Shown piece after piece: positions 10,830-21,768 of a stretch of DNA of 64,000 bases. The notes under the pieces were generated by a model. It ran no database searches, was not told the DNA's origin, and saw only the letters and a program-made list of their open reading frames with translations. Numbering within the stretch: the stretch's first letter is position 1; each line of letters begins with the position of its first letter. The stretch is from Isoetes taiwanensis (Eukaryota > Streptophyta > Lycopodiopsida > Isoetales > Isoetaceae), in assembly GCA_021234155.1 (NCBI GenBank), contig JAJEKV010000002.1, positions 29,881,115-29,945,114 of the forward strand. The letters run 5' to 3'. The position numbers and the translations under genes are program-made.

Positions 10830-12540
10830 TCGCGGATCGTTCCAGCACAAAGATATCGCCTCCGACGCGTATTGTATGCTGCCACGCCGCATTACGCCAC
10901 CCGACCGACCCGGACGCGTGTAATGCCAACGTGTAGCCAAGTGGGTAGCCCCTAGGGGGCAACTTGCTAAGAATGTGCATTAGTATTAATGTGCACATTT
11001 CCCAATGTACACATTAATGTGGGCACACATTTCCATGTGGCCACTTGATGCCAAGTGGGCCATACCCATAGGTGCAATTAATGCACATTTTCCAATGTAC
11101 ACATTCATTAATGTGCACACATTTCCATGTGAGCACATTTGGGTGCACACATTTCCATGTGGGCACATTTGGCCACCTAGCCATTAAAGGCAAGTGGGCC
11201 CATTCCCAATTATCCCACATGCCTAAAGGGGGATAATTGGAAACCCTAGCCACCCCCTTGTCTATTTAAGTAGGAGAACCCTAACTTGCCCATTTTCGTT
11301 TCTAGGGTTTTAGAGCTCGTTTTGGCTGCCTCAAGAGCCAAAACCGCCTCCTGAACTCTGTCGAGAGAACTGCATCATTAGTTTTCCTTGATTCGAGCAT
11401 TTCAAAGGGATGGTCGAGTTCAGTCGAGGAGGAACTCAAGGATCGGTATTTAGGCAATTTAGTAGTCTAAACCCCATTTCAGCCCATCGAATCAAAGAGG
11501 TTTAGCCTCTTAAATTGCCCATAGCAGCCCTCTAGAACTCTAGATAGCGATTCTAACTAAAGAACCTAACTCTATGATATAGATTAGATCTTGTTCTTTA
11601 GTTCTTCCTCGTGATGTATATGGATGATGTATCTCTGGAACTCCTTGTATTGGGAAGGGGGTAGAGACCTAAAGCTTGGTAGTAGATGCTCTAGATTAGC
11701 CTCTCTAGCACACTATACATGCGGCCTGGTGGCACAAGAGCCACACCGGTTGTGGGTGAAGGGGCCGAGACCGGCTTATAAGGAGGTTCGTGTTCGACTC
11801 TTGAACGATCCCTATGGTGTGTTAGTGCTACCGGGGATCATTGTGACTAGGTCTAATGGCTTGCCACCTGCGTGTGGGCAAGGCATGGGCTCGACACTGC
11901 GTGAGGTGGTGAATATGACCTTCCATTGAGTTCAAGTCGAATCACGGCGGTGGCCCTCTAGTCACCTTGAGTCAAACATGGAGATCTCTCGAGGGAGTGA
12001 TCCCTACCGCCCCATCGGAACTGGGGAGATGCAACCCGGGATATAGCCCCTTGGCTATGCATCCCGGCTGGCTACGGTCGGTCCCAACACTTTTCACCTA
12101 CTCGCAAAGTGTGCACATGAGGGGCGGATGGAGGGACAACCCTATGCCATGTTCTTATGCCCGGCAAATCCATTGCCATGAATTCATCCCCGCTTCAACT
12201 CTGGAGACCCAAGCCCGTCGACCATCCCTTTGAGTCGAGCCTTGGGTAGGATTCCCTATGTGATGTCTTTGATCTTTGTCTATCTGCAGATATGTGGAGG
12301 ACCATCCTTCGTGATGGTCATATGATGTTGATGTATGTGCTACTGACATGTATGTTTACGCTTCCGCAGCTAGGTAGGCCCTGAGGGAGACGGGGTGCAA
12401 TGACCCTTCCACTCTTCCCACTGGAACCCGTCACGGTTGCAGTGTCATGTGGAGGGCCCTGTATTAGCATGGAGCTGGTATGGGGGATGAACTCCTGTTT
12501 GTGTACGGTGAGGCACCGTATACGAGTAGGGGACGTCACA
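10830..12540 (+). repeat. 5' LTR of the derivative (~1.71 kb)
   Basis: The right end GGGACGTCACA is followed one base later by a methionine-tRNA primer-binding site, which fixes the LTR boundary. Blocks shared with the LTR at 3357-4955 are found near 12106-12140 and near 12360. The region 10980-11200 is dense in repeats of CACATTTCCATGTGNGCACA-like type. Confidence 0.85.
10925..11219. repeat. Left inverted arm
   Basis: Pairs with 12614-12910 with almost no mismatch; one arm has two extra bases (AATGTGCAC against AATGCAC). Confidence 0.9.
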
Positions 12541-12541
12541 G

Positions 12542-12553
12542 TGGTATCAGAGC
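12542..12553 (+). promoter_or_regulatory. Primer-binding site (initiator Met-tRNA)
   Basis: TGGTATCAGAGC follows the LTR end by one base. It is the standard plant PBS complementary to the 3' end of initiator methionine tRNA and would prime minus-strand DNA synthesis. Confidence 0.93.
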
Positions 12554-12561
12554 AATGTTCT

Positions 12562-12600
12562 TGGAGACCAAGAGCAAAGCACTGGAGACCAAGAGCAAAG
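12562..12600 (+). repeat. Direct repeat in the leader
   Basis: TGGAGACCAAGAGCAAAG occurs at 12562-12579 and 12583-12600, just after the PBS. Such a short duplication could have aided a template switch. Confidence 0.8.
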
Positions 12601-12613
12601 TTCAATTCCCGCT

Positions 12614-12995
12614 TGTGGGATAATTGGGAATGGGCCCACTTGCCTTTAATGGCTAGGTGGCCAAATGTGCCCACATGGAAATGTGTGCACCCAAATGTGC
12701 TCACATGGAAATGTGTGCACATTAATGAATGTGTACATTGGAAAATGTGCACATTAATTGCACCTATGGGTATGGCCCACTTGGCATCAAGTGGCCACAT
12801 GGAAATGTGTGCCCACATTAATGTGTACATTGGGAAATGTGCACATTAATACTAATGCACATTCTTAGCAAGTTGCCCCCTAGGGGCTACCCACTTGGCT
12901 ACACGTTGGCGTACATGTCAGTCGGGGTGGCGTGTACGCGTGACGTGGCAGTACAATATACGTCCTGGGAGCGTATACTGTGCTGGAACGTCACA
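12614..12995. repeat. Right inverted arm (inverted LTR 5' end)
   Basis: Reverse complement of the LTR start. Its outer end keeps an intact TGTGACGTTCCAGCAC terminus, which the left end has lost. Confidence 0.9.
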
Positions 12996-13229
12996 TGCAC
13001 CCAAACCAAAGGGGGTTTAAGGGGGAATTTTATTTTTAAATGTAGAATGTAATGGTTTGTGTAAAATAGTAACAAAAACAGTAGTGAACTGAAAAAGAAG
13101 ATGGGAAATATGCTGTGCTGCCTCTAAGTGTATAGGCAGCATAAGTGAACAATTCCTGCAGAGAAAAAGTAAATGTCAATAAGCTGTAGAAGTTATATGC
13201 AAGTCTGTTTCAAGCCAGGTGGATGCTGG

Positions 13230-13754
13230 TCACTGATTTGGAAGGGTAGGATGGTTTGTGTGGAAATGATATGTGTGTAGGAAGTCATAATGAGCTTGAA
13301 AGTTTGGTTGAAGTATAAGGGTTCTGCCATTTCCCCAGTTTAGCTCAGTGATTAGCCTGTCAGCATTGGTAGTTGACATCAGAATTATTAGAGTGCCATA
13401 TGCATCTGCCAGTCCCCTATGATGGTAGTAGCATTCCCTGTAATACTCAAACTGCTGATTTGTCATTCTTCTACTGTTACTCTCCATGAACCACCAGATC
13501 TCGTGCATTAGGTATGTGCTTCTGCAGAACTCCATAGCCCAGTCTAATTCTTCATCAGGTATGCTAATTATGTCTATATTTGTGATGCCTCTAACTGTGC
13601 CTGTCCACATATCATATGTGTATTGTATGTCATGTACCAGCCTCTGCCCTGGGAAAAGTCTGTATTCTGCAGGCTCCACTGAAGTGCCAAAATCTCTGCT
13701 AAGGCTCCCCATGTAATCTAGGAGAAGTACAATGAGTGTCAGTAAGTAAATCAT
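13230..13754 (-). CDS. LINE ORF3: 174-aa protein with N-terminal hydrophobic segment
   Basis: An uninterrupted 174-codon frame starts 56 bases upstream of the end of ORF2 and lies in another frame. It begins with a hydrophobic, membrane-like helix (MIYLLTLIVLLLDYMG) followed by a polar region rich in Tyr, Trp and acidic residues (for example PDEELDWAMEFCRSTYLMHE). I recognise no known domain; it is neither RNase H nor a zinc knuckle. The frame is intact while ORF2 upstream has many breaks. A similarly placed and similarly built ORF occurs in the LINE at 46780-47232, which is the main reason to consider it real. Confidence 0.5.
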   Translation of the reverse strand: MIYLLTLIVLLLDYMGSLSRDFGTSVEPAEYRLFPGQRLVHDIQYTYDMWTGTVRGITNIDIISIPDEELDWAMEFCRSTYLMHEIWWFMESNSRRMTNQQFEYYRECYYHHRGLADAYGTLIILMSTTNADRLITELNWGNGRTLILQPNFQAHYDFLHTYHFHTNHPTLPNQ

Positions 13755-15289
13755 GACAATTTAGTTTGAACAATCTATGAGCTCCTATGAATTGACCTAT
13801 ATTTAACCATTTTGTATCCAAGTCATCTTTGTGCAAGTGTTTTTGACTGGTGGCAACCATCTCAATGTCATATATAACTTGTGATTTGATCCAGAACATA
13901 GATACTTGTTTTCCTCCATACTGGCATCTGTTTCTATGCTTCCAAACATTCCATAATGCAATGCAACATAAAGTATTCTTATAAGCATCATCATTCATCA
14001 AAAATTCCAGTAAAGTAGCAGGACAATTTATATGAAAGGTATCTTCAAACCATGCCCAAAAAGTAGTAAGCTTTACACAGCCAAATATGTGCTCCATAGA
14101 TTCAACATATATCCGCATCCAAGAGGGCAATAGGGATTAACCGAATTGGTTCTGCGCAATTGGAGTGCCTTGAGATAGTTTCCAGACATGGCACACTCTT
14201 ATTTGCAATTAACCACGCAAAATAAGAAATTTTGGGGGGCAAGTAGGAAAGCCAAATATTTTTAAATAATCTAAATTCAGTGTCATCTGAAAGATCCCAA
14301 TAGAGCTTAGATTTGGAAGGAATATTAGGCTTATTTAAACAAGTATAAACCTTGGATACCTTGTAAATTTGGATTTACCACCACGAGTCCATTGGGCAAA
14401 GGATAGGATTGTGTTGGATGTTGACATTGCCAACTCTTTGCATGATGAATCTGTACATAATTTTGTCTGAAGAACTGCCTCTGATTTGATTTTTCAGATT
14501 GGTCCATGAGATCCACCTTGTGTGATCCCAGAGATCACCAAGATGTAATATTCCATAGGACATCCACTTTTTATATAGCTTTGGGTGGTTTATGGCCAAA
14601 GGAGGGAATTATCCCCGGAGAAATTGGGATTCGGAATAAACTTGTGTTAGAGTGACCCGTTCTCAATAGCGTAATTATCAAAGGTTTTGTGAACCTTGTT
14701 CCAAGCCAGAATGAAACTTCTCATTAGAGGGGAAGTATTAGGGGCAGGTTTCAAAGTTGTGAAAGCTGAGAAAGGTAAACTATGGCTGATCGAAGGATGC
14801 CCTTTGGGTGACTGCAAGACCATGGCTGGGTTGTTATGATTGAATAATGATTTCCAAATGTATTTTCCAGCTAATGCAAAACCCTGAAGGGTCAAATTTT
14901 TGCAGCCAAGGCCACCATGTATCTTGCTTCTGGTGATAGTGTTCCAGTTAACCATGTGATGATTCTTCCAGATAAAATTTCTTACAATTCTCTCAATTTG
15001 CTGATAAATGCCTTTGGGAGCCAAGAGAGCTGAGGAATAATAAATGTGAGAAGCAAAGAATGACCCAATTAGCAATTATTGTTCTCCCTGCCAGAGAGAG
15101 ACAATTGCCATAGTTGCCTAATTTCTTTCTAATTTTTGCAACTATAGGAGACCATAACTCTTTTAAACTGGGATTGAGTGACAGAGGCATACCTAAAAGG
15201 CTTGTTGTCTCAGTTGATCTAATGCATTTGATACCAGCAATACTATCAGTGTTCATGTCTCCAATGATAGTACATTTATTTAGATTCAA
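13699..15289 (-). pseudogene. LINE ORF2 C-terminal region
   Basis: Four partly overlapping frames (15289-14993, 15075-14647, 14599-14331 and 14130-13699) continue ORF2 after the RT. They include a GMPLSLNPSLKELW block, a GRTIIANWVILC block, a GGLGCKNLTLQGFALAGKYI block and a CIALWNVWKHRNRC block that follows the zf-RVT zinc-finger region in plant LINEs. Several frameshifts and stops show it is dead. Its final stop overlaps the start of the downstream ORF3. Confidence 0.85.
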
Positions 15290-16402
15290 ATTTGCCGATG
15301 CGCGGCTCCAAAGATGTGAATGATGTGGAGGAAATTGGCAATGATGCTAGAATCATTTTTGAGAAAGCTGAACGAGTCATCTGCATATTGGAGAATAGAC
15401 AGATTGGTTGTATTGTCAGGAAGATTAAGTCCAACAATATTCCCCATAGATTGATGGTAATTGACCACTCTAGTTAACATCTCTGCTACAGCCAGAAAGA
15501 GATAAGGTGCTAGGGGACATCCCTGTCTCACACCTCGAGCAAGAGGGAAAAAATAGCCTAGGGAACCATTGACAAGGACAGTTGATTGAGATCTAGAATT
15601 TAGGCCCAAAATAAGCTTAATAATCTTTTCACTGAAGCCAAGCTTTTGAAGAGAAAATTCTAAAAAGTTCCACCTAACAGTGTCAAAAGCTTTTGAGAAA
15701 TCTAGCTTGAGCAGAATGCAGTTTTGCTTAGTAAGATTATTCCAGTGCATTCCCTCCATGGCTGCAATGTAGTTATCCAGGATGAATCTGTTGGGGAGGA
15801 AGGCAGATTGATTCAAGCTAATAACCTCTTGGAGATGAGATTTGATCCTGTTGGCTATGATTTTGGCACAAACCTTATAGGTGGAGTTTGTCAGAGAGAT
15901 AGGCCTCCAGTCAGAGAAGGATTGAGGATTGTCAACCTTGGGAATTAGAGTAATAAGGCCAGATGAAAGAGAAGGATGAAGGTGGTTTGAGTTCCAGAAG
16001 CCTTTGATCATATGCACAAAGTCATCTTTAAGAATTTCCCAAAATCTAATAAAAATTAAGGGGTAACCCATCAGGACCTGGACTTTTACCTTTTGCAAGA
16101 CTTTTTAGGGTGGAGAAAATCTCTTCAACATTTGGAATAGCCTCCATTGCAGGGGTCATGGCAATGTTACTTTGTAAACCATTAGTTTCAATCAAATCAG
16201 TGAAAGATTTAGCTTCTGCAATCTGGACATGATTGTCTGTGGGTTGGGAGAAAATATTAGCATAGTTCGAGCAGAAGAAGTTGGAAATTTCTTTTTGATC
16301 AGTAATGGTGTTATCATTTCCATCCTTGACTGAGATAATTTGACTTTTCATAAGCCTAGACTTAGCAACACTGTAGAAGAACCTTGAGTTTCCATGATCC
16401 AT
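15286..16402 (-). pseudogene. LINE reverse transcriptase
   Basis: Two overlapping frames (16402-16046 and 16098-15286) give the non-LTR RT in order: GKSPGPDGLP, LIPKVDNPQSFSDWRPISL, LLKLDFSKAFDTV, GVRQGCPLAPYLF and the catalytic box, here YADDSFSF. One frameshift lies near 16060. The family order and the PLAPYLF form are those of plant L1-type LINEs. The enzyme would copy LINE RNA at a nicked target. The YADD box is intact. Confidence 0.92.
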
Positions 16403-16500
16403 ATTAGATAGGTATTTTAGTTTACACCTGATAGATGCTCCTTTAGCTTCTTAGATTACACCTCTTAGATGAATGTGAGAAGCAGCAATGACTGAATTAT

Positions 16501-17692
16501 GTCATATAATTTTAACGAAATAATGCCATAATTTAAGCCTACTGGTCATTACGGTATGACAATGCAATTATTGCTTGATGTTGATAGAGAAATTCCCTTG
16601 AATAATAACCAACCTCAGGCTAAAACTTTAAAAATTTCATGTTAAAAAATGTCCGACAAAAAATTTGACTTTTTAGGAAAAAATATACGAATATCCAATT
16701 TCGTTTTTCTGTTTAGGGTAATCTTTATTTTTGCTTTTTAGGGTTTTCGGCTTTAGGTTTAAAAAGCTCTGTCTTGGCGTTAGCAGAGATCCTCGGCTCC
16801 AGAAGTTTTCTTGCCATGCGACTGCTCTGTGGGTACCCTTTGTTTTTGCATTGCATAAAAGAGAGGTTTTTAAGGTCTTTGTAATGTGATTCATGGCAAG
16901 AGGTTTGTTTTCTACATAGTATATAATTTGCAGGCAAGCATAATCTGATAACTATAGCCAAACTTAATTGGTTTTTGCATGATCTTAGTTATTTTAGCAT
17001 GGATCTGATCATACTTTTATCTTCTTGTAGGTGTTTCAGGTATACTTGCCGAGATTCAGAATTAGCTGCATAAATTTTAACGTACATTAATGGTAACCCA
17101 GGAAGAGAAAATAGAGTTGCAGGGAAGGCTGATGGACTTTAGCAGAGCAGAATCTTGTGGGGCCGCAGAAAAAGAATCTTTTGTGTTGAGCAGGCCATAT
17201 TCTTACAATAAGTTGTTTGTTGTGATGTTAATCAGTAGTCTTTATCCCATAGACATCAATTTATAGTATAAAATTTAGTCTAAACTGTTAGGAAATGCTA
17301 CCTGCCCTTTGTCTCTGCAAACGTAACTTCTTGTTTTTTTTGGGAAGAAAAATTATCAGAATCTAGGAACCTTTGCTTTGCTATGTCGAACTTGTTTTTA
17401 TGTCAACTTGCATGTCCTGATGCTGCAAGCTTGCATCTCGCATAAAATAAGCTTAGACTAATGGGGCTATGATTAGAAGGGATGAAGAAACTTGGCATCA
17501 TGGATAGCTCCTAGATGCCAGGCTATAGATACTACCAGAATATCCTAGGTACATGCAAGACAAAAATCCTTTTTGGATTTTAAAATGATGGCAAACCCTT
17601 CTATGTGCATATATATGAGCTTCATCCAATAAGTCTCCAGCAAAAGAAAAAATCATTACTTGTATATTTCAGTTGCATTGTATTAAGGAGAG
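16501..17692. other. No gene recognised
   Basis: AT-rich sequence with short chance frames (for example 16673-16961). It may hold 5' sequence of the hydrolase-like gene that starts at 17693, but I see no exon I can support. Confidence 0.4.
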
Positions 17693-18325
17693 ATGGGCTG
17701 CATTGGAATCAACCTGAATGGCATCTTAAGCCATCTTAGTAACTGGAAATTCCATGCAATGGATTTAAAATCCAAGTTAATAGAGCTGGAGAATGGAAGC
17801 AGCATACGTTGCTGGGTTCCAGAAGGATCCAGACATTCTCATAAGCCAAATCTGCTCCTGATCCATGGATTTGAGGGAGATGGTACTTTGAGCTGGTGGT
17901 ATCAGATCCCCTATCTCATCAAGGATTTTGCTCTTTACATCCCTGACCTGCTCTTTTTTGGAGAGTCCTATACTAAAAATAAAGAAAGATCAAAAGTATT
18001 TCAAGCCCAGTGCTTGCTACAGGTCCTGGAACTGGAAGGCTTGCAGGAAGTAACTGTAATGGGTACGAGCTATGGTGGATTTGTAACCTTCCACATGGCT
18101 TACTTGGCTCCTCATTTGGTAAAGAAAGTGGTGATTGCTACCTCTGGAATTTGCATTGATCAGTCCAGCAACGATCAGCTTCTCCTGGAAACCAAGTGCA
18201 GTGATATTTCAGATGTGCTTCTTCCATGCGACAAAGCGAGAATCAGTTGTATCTGCATGGGATTGGGAAATATGCAGGATTTTATCACAAATAAGGTTAC
18301 TTATGGACCTAGCTATATCCCATAA
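17693..18325 (+). pseudogene. Alpha/beta-hydrolase gene fragment
   Basis: The 210-codon frame starts at ATG 17693. Residues ~24-180 match the N-terminal half of plant alpha/beta hydrolases of the monoacylglycerol-lipase-like type: LLLIHGFEGDG (oxyanion region, around residue 56), IPDLLFFGES (around 83) and the nucleophile elbow GTSYGG with Ser126. The Asp and His of the catalytic triad, expected in the second half, are not found downstream. After about residue 185 (DVLLPCDKARIS) the sequence stops resembling the family, and an alternative frame (18135-18437) does not restore it. It is either a first exon whose partners are lost or a truncated copy. The substrate cannot be told. Confidence 0.75.
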
Positions 18326-19259
18326 GCAGGTGACTTGCAAAGTCATTGCTAATTGGCTTTTATTTTTTCAGAGTATCATGCAAAGGACCATGCAATCTGT
18401 GGCACCAAATGTGGAAATAAAAAGTTTTAGAAGGTAAATATCTGGCTTTTCTTCTATTAAGACCATGTCACCCATTTTCAAACCAATCCGTATTGCCATG
18501 TAGGTTCTGGTTGAAGAGCTCAGGGCCAGCGGGAACTATGATAGGTAATGCAAATGTCTTCATTAGGGCGCTTATTTTCGTGGAGGAGTTGACATATACA
18601 AATGAAGCCAAAGCATGGGTAAGCTATTATGTCTTACCCTATGGTTTCTAAGATACAAGTCGGTAGCAAAACCAACTGTTTTTTGCATTTATTATTAGGG
18701 GTTGCTTTTGTCTGTTTCAATGCATGCTGGACCACGTTGAAGCGATGAGATTGGCATAAATGAGCAGGTATGATTTTGTAAATGCTTGCTGAGTCTGATT
18801 AGTAAATGCTGTATATCTTACTTTAGTTGCTTTCATGCTTTGCAGAATTATCAAGAATAAAAGGGATGTGATTTCTTACGAGCGTCTTCAATTTAGTTGT
18901 TAGCTTTATAAATGAAGCTCGCATCATGGCAATGAATACATGATGAACGGGAAGAAATAGAAAAAAAATGATGGCTTTGATTTTGAAGCTTAAACTTTGT
19001 TTTGAAACAATGCAATACAGGATCAGCTTGTGCAGATACATGTATCATAGAGAAAGTGGTCGCTGCTCATTCATGTGACTTCCATATTGTGTACAGGTAA
19101 AATGCTGCCAGCATTTGTGCAGGATGCCATTGGAATTGCATCTTTGATCATTGGAAATGGTTTATCATTGTTATGAGTTTTGGACATGGTTGGGGTTCAA
19201 ATCCCCTTGTTCTCTAAGAAACCATCAACAGTCCGTAATAGTTTTTATCTACTAAACTT
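18326..19259. other. No gene recognised
   Basis: Downstream of the hydrolase fragment I see exon-like scraps (for example near 18371-18433) but no family match. The rest is AT-rich. Confidence 0.4.
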
Positions 19260-19265
19260 GAAATG

Positions 19266-19475
19266 CTTCAAAAAATAGAACATTACTGGTTTTTAAATGA
19301 TAAGCATGAAGAGAACATTACTGGTTTTTAAATGATAGGCATGAAGCAAATAGTTCTTGTCCATGAAACTTGAAATGCTTCAAACAACAAAACATTACTA
19401 ATAGTTTTTGTTTACTAAACTTGAAATGCTTCAAACAAAACATTACTGATTTATAAATGATAACCATGAAGTTCA
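19266..19475 (+). repeat. Imperfect tandem duplications
   Basis: Blocks such as AACATTACTGGTTTTTAAAT and AACTTGAAATGCTTCAAA recur two to three times each within about 200 bases, interleaved. This points to local tandem duplication followed by decay. Confidence 0.6.
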
Positions 19476-19479
19476 ATTA

Positions 19480-19957
19480 GGACAAATAATTACATCTATA
19501 GGATTGATAACAATAGTACTAATGTGTATCTAACACATGCATTTACCATGATATTTAGCATGCATTTACCATGATATTTAGCCTGCATTTACCATGATAT
19601 TTAGCCTGCAAGTTTACCACAATAACCAACCACTATCACATGAATAGAGCACTATATGAATCCACATTCACAACCATCGTGTTATACCACATGGACAAAC
19701 CGTACCCTTAAAACACTATAAATATACCACATCCATTTACCAACATGTATTACCATTTTGACAAACTCTACAAAGAAGCAATTTGCAATTACCATGCTAC
19801 AATACCACCCTAACAAAACTTGCAAGAGAACCCATTAGTTTAGGCACATATGTTTTTTAATGAAATTAACCCCCAAACACCCATTGGTTTTGTAGAATAG
19901 CTTTCTAGTCTTAACCATGGGGAAAACCATGTAGCGTTTTAATTTTGGGTGCCTTGT
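19480..19957 (-). repeat. AAGGCACCC-family repeat, inverted copy
   Basis: The reverse complement starts at 19957 with aaggcacccaaaatt, like the unit at 5638, and shares its internal GGTGGTWATT-like modules. The far end cannot be fixed. Confidence 0.45.
19533..19613 (+). repeat. Tandem repeat, 3 x ~25 bp
   Basis: TGCATTTACCATGATATTTA plus about five bases is repeated three times with almost no change. Confidence 0.8.
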
Positions 19958-20504
19958 GTTCCTCCGTCCTTGGCTTTGCTTCCAGCTTCTTCCGTTCTTA
20001 TCCAGCTGATTTCCTTATATACCTTTAGCCACATGGGCAAAGCCATTTGGCATTACCCCATTGGTCTAGATTAAGCTTGGCTAAATGCAAAAATAACAAT
20101 TGGCAATCTACCATACTGTAAGGCATCTTAAGGCTCGATTAGGCATCTTCCTAATCAAAAGGGTATGCCGAATTTAGCATGGCATCCCTTGGCACAGGTC
20201 ACGAGCCTCGTTCCCCTATTTTATGGTGCTCACCTTTTAAAGTTAAATATATTAAAGGTTTAAATAACCTTAGCTAATGGGTTTCTAATCGTTTAAACTA
20301 TCATTACTACAAAACAATACCAAGCTACAGGGATCGTTACATTGCTAAATGTGGTACTTTTGTCATATAAGAACTTTCGAGGTCGTAACTTCCGTCGCCA
20401 GGTTGGTAGCACATTTCTAAAGATTGATTGTTGTTGAACTTGAATTTAAAGACCTGATGGTTTCCTGAGACAAGCGCAATTATTGACATTTATTGAGTAT
20501 ATCT

Positions 20505-21490
20505 CATTGCTTTCACTGATCCCATCTCCCGCCCACAGGCCGTCAGTCAATACCGCTCCTTTCTCAAGAACAAGAAGGCCAGATACCTCGCAGAGCATCA
20601 GCAACAGATGTTTGGTCTCCTGGACCGGCACCCTAGGACATTCTGGAGAAGGGTCTTGAGCAAGCCTGCACAGCCCACATGGAACATCACCTCAGAGCAA
20701 TGGGTGCGATACTTTGCAATTATGCGACCCTGGCTCGGGGCCGGCACCATCCCTCCACAGATAGGCATGGCTCGGGATTATCCACGAGGAGGGAATGTCA
20801 TCATGGGCCAAACATCTAGCTAATGGGAAGGCAGCCGATTTAGATGGCATGCGAAGCGAGAACTTCGAAATGGGCTGGGCCTCCACGGTGCCCGATTCTC
20901 CGCGGCATTGTTCAATAAAGCATTGCGAAGGCTTCCCTACGCAATGGACCACTAGTAGAGTAGTGCCCATATACAAAGCGGGGACCCTCAATGCCCTACC
21001 AACTACCGCACTATTATGGTCAGCTCTCTCTTTGCAAAGCGTTGGTGGGCATCCTTGAAATGTGACAATATGGGCGGAGGAAACGGAGGTCGCGAGCTCT
21101 TACAGGCGGGTTTTAGGCCCATACATTCCACCATTGATCATATCTTCATTCTGGCGCACATTGATTGAGGATAGCGAGGAATCGCCGTAGAACCTCATCT
21201 TTGTTGTTTTGTGGATTTTGCAAAGGCATTCGACCACGATTACCCGCAACAAGCTATGGAGCAGTTGCGGCGGTGGACACCCCACGGACTTGCGCGAATC
21301 GCGATATATTATGCGAGGCATGCTCAGGTCGTATCACATCAGCACACATCCGTTGACCCGGTAGCATTGGAGTCGCGTCGAGTTGCCCCTCTCCCCACAC
21401 TCTTTGGCCTATACATTGATCGGTTGGAAGATTGGCTCTCAAGCATGGAGGTGGGCGCACATCTCATGCATCATACAATCCGGCAACTCA
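20505..21490 (+). pseudogene. LINE ORF2, RT N-terminal part
   Basis: Readable blocks in shifting frames are a linker upstream of RT (YRSFLKNKKARYLAEHQQQM, then HPRTFWRRV), a GKAADLDGMRSENF block that corresponds to the GxDG-type motif, and FVDFAKAFDH, which is the RT motif with the first catalytic Asp. At least four frameshifts are present. The block before the catalytic FADD box is where the DNA transposon begins. Confidence 0.75.
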
Positions 21491-21768
21491 TATAGGGTGT
21501 GTTTTTGCTTGACATATGCAAAAAAGCATGTGGGCGACACCCATCTTTGAAAACTTTTTGAACCCGATGCCGAGGCGTCCACGCCCGTCCTCGACCATCC
21601 GCGGAATTTTTAAGCCCTTCATTCGGTAGTCATGCAAAATTCCCGGCGGGAGGGAGATTCTTTGTTGGATCGTTTAGGCGCCGGAGCTGAATTTTGGAAT
21701 TCGAAATGGGAAATGGCGGTGTTGTCTCATTGTTCTTGCAAAATTTATTGCAATTCATTTATCATCCA

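Larger units (their letters stand above)
10830..12995 (+). mobile_element. LTR-retrotransposon derivative with U3 ends at both termini
   Basis: The insertion is flanked by TGCA (10826-10829 and 12996-12999) and disrupts a palindromic repeat. It consists of one LTR (10830-12540), a primer-binding site, about 60 bases of leader, and then an inverted copy of the first ~390 bases of the same LTR (12614-12995). Its right end GAACGTCACA is therefore the reverse complement of the LTR start. The left terminus is mutated where TGTGACG is expected. The inner arms (10925-11219 and 12614-12910) are almost identical; the outer ~90 bases differ at many positions. No coding region is present. Confidence 0.85.
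10475..13062 (-). mobile_element. Palindromic repeat family, copy 1 (split by an LTR insertion)
   Basis: Terminal inverted blocks run from about 10509 (acacaaaccattacat) to 13062 (its inverted copy), followed inward by the shared ccctttggtttgggtgcat block. Without the insertion at 10830-12995 the unit is about 385 bp, the same as copies 2 (29117) and 3 (31983), but inverted relative to them. Outside the left end lies a hairpin (ggccccgaaggggcc, 10475-10489) that the other copies carry at the equivalent end. Confidence 0.8.
13063..16500 (-). mobile_element. 5'-truncated plant LINE (L1-like) with extra ORF3
   Basis: Reading leftward, the element contains the reverse transcriptase, a decayed C-terminal region with a zf-RVT-like part, then a small open frame, and ends close to palindromic repeat copy 1. 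The first RT residues appear near 16500, so the endonuclease and ORF1 are missing. No poly-A tail is seen next to 13062; the 3' end may have been lost or displaced by the palindromic repeat. Confidence 0.85.

Noticed and set aside
11005-12849. Repetitive Met/His/Cys-rich frames in both arms of the LTR derivative
   Set aside because: They are read-throughs of CACATTTCCATGTG-type repeats in the LTR arms, on both strands equally.
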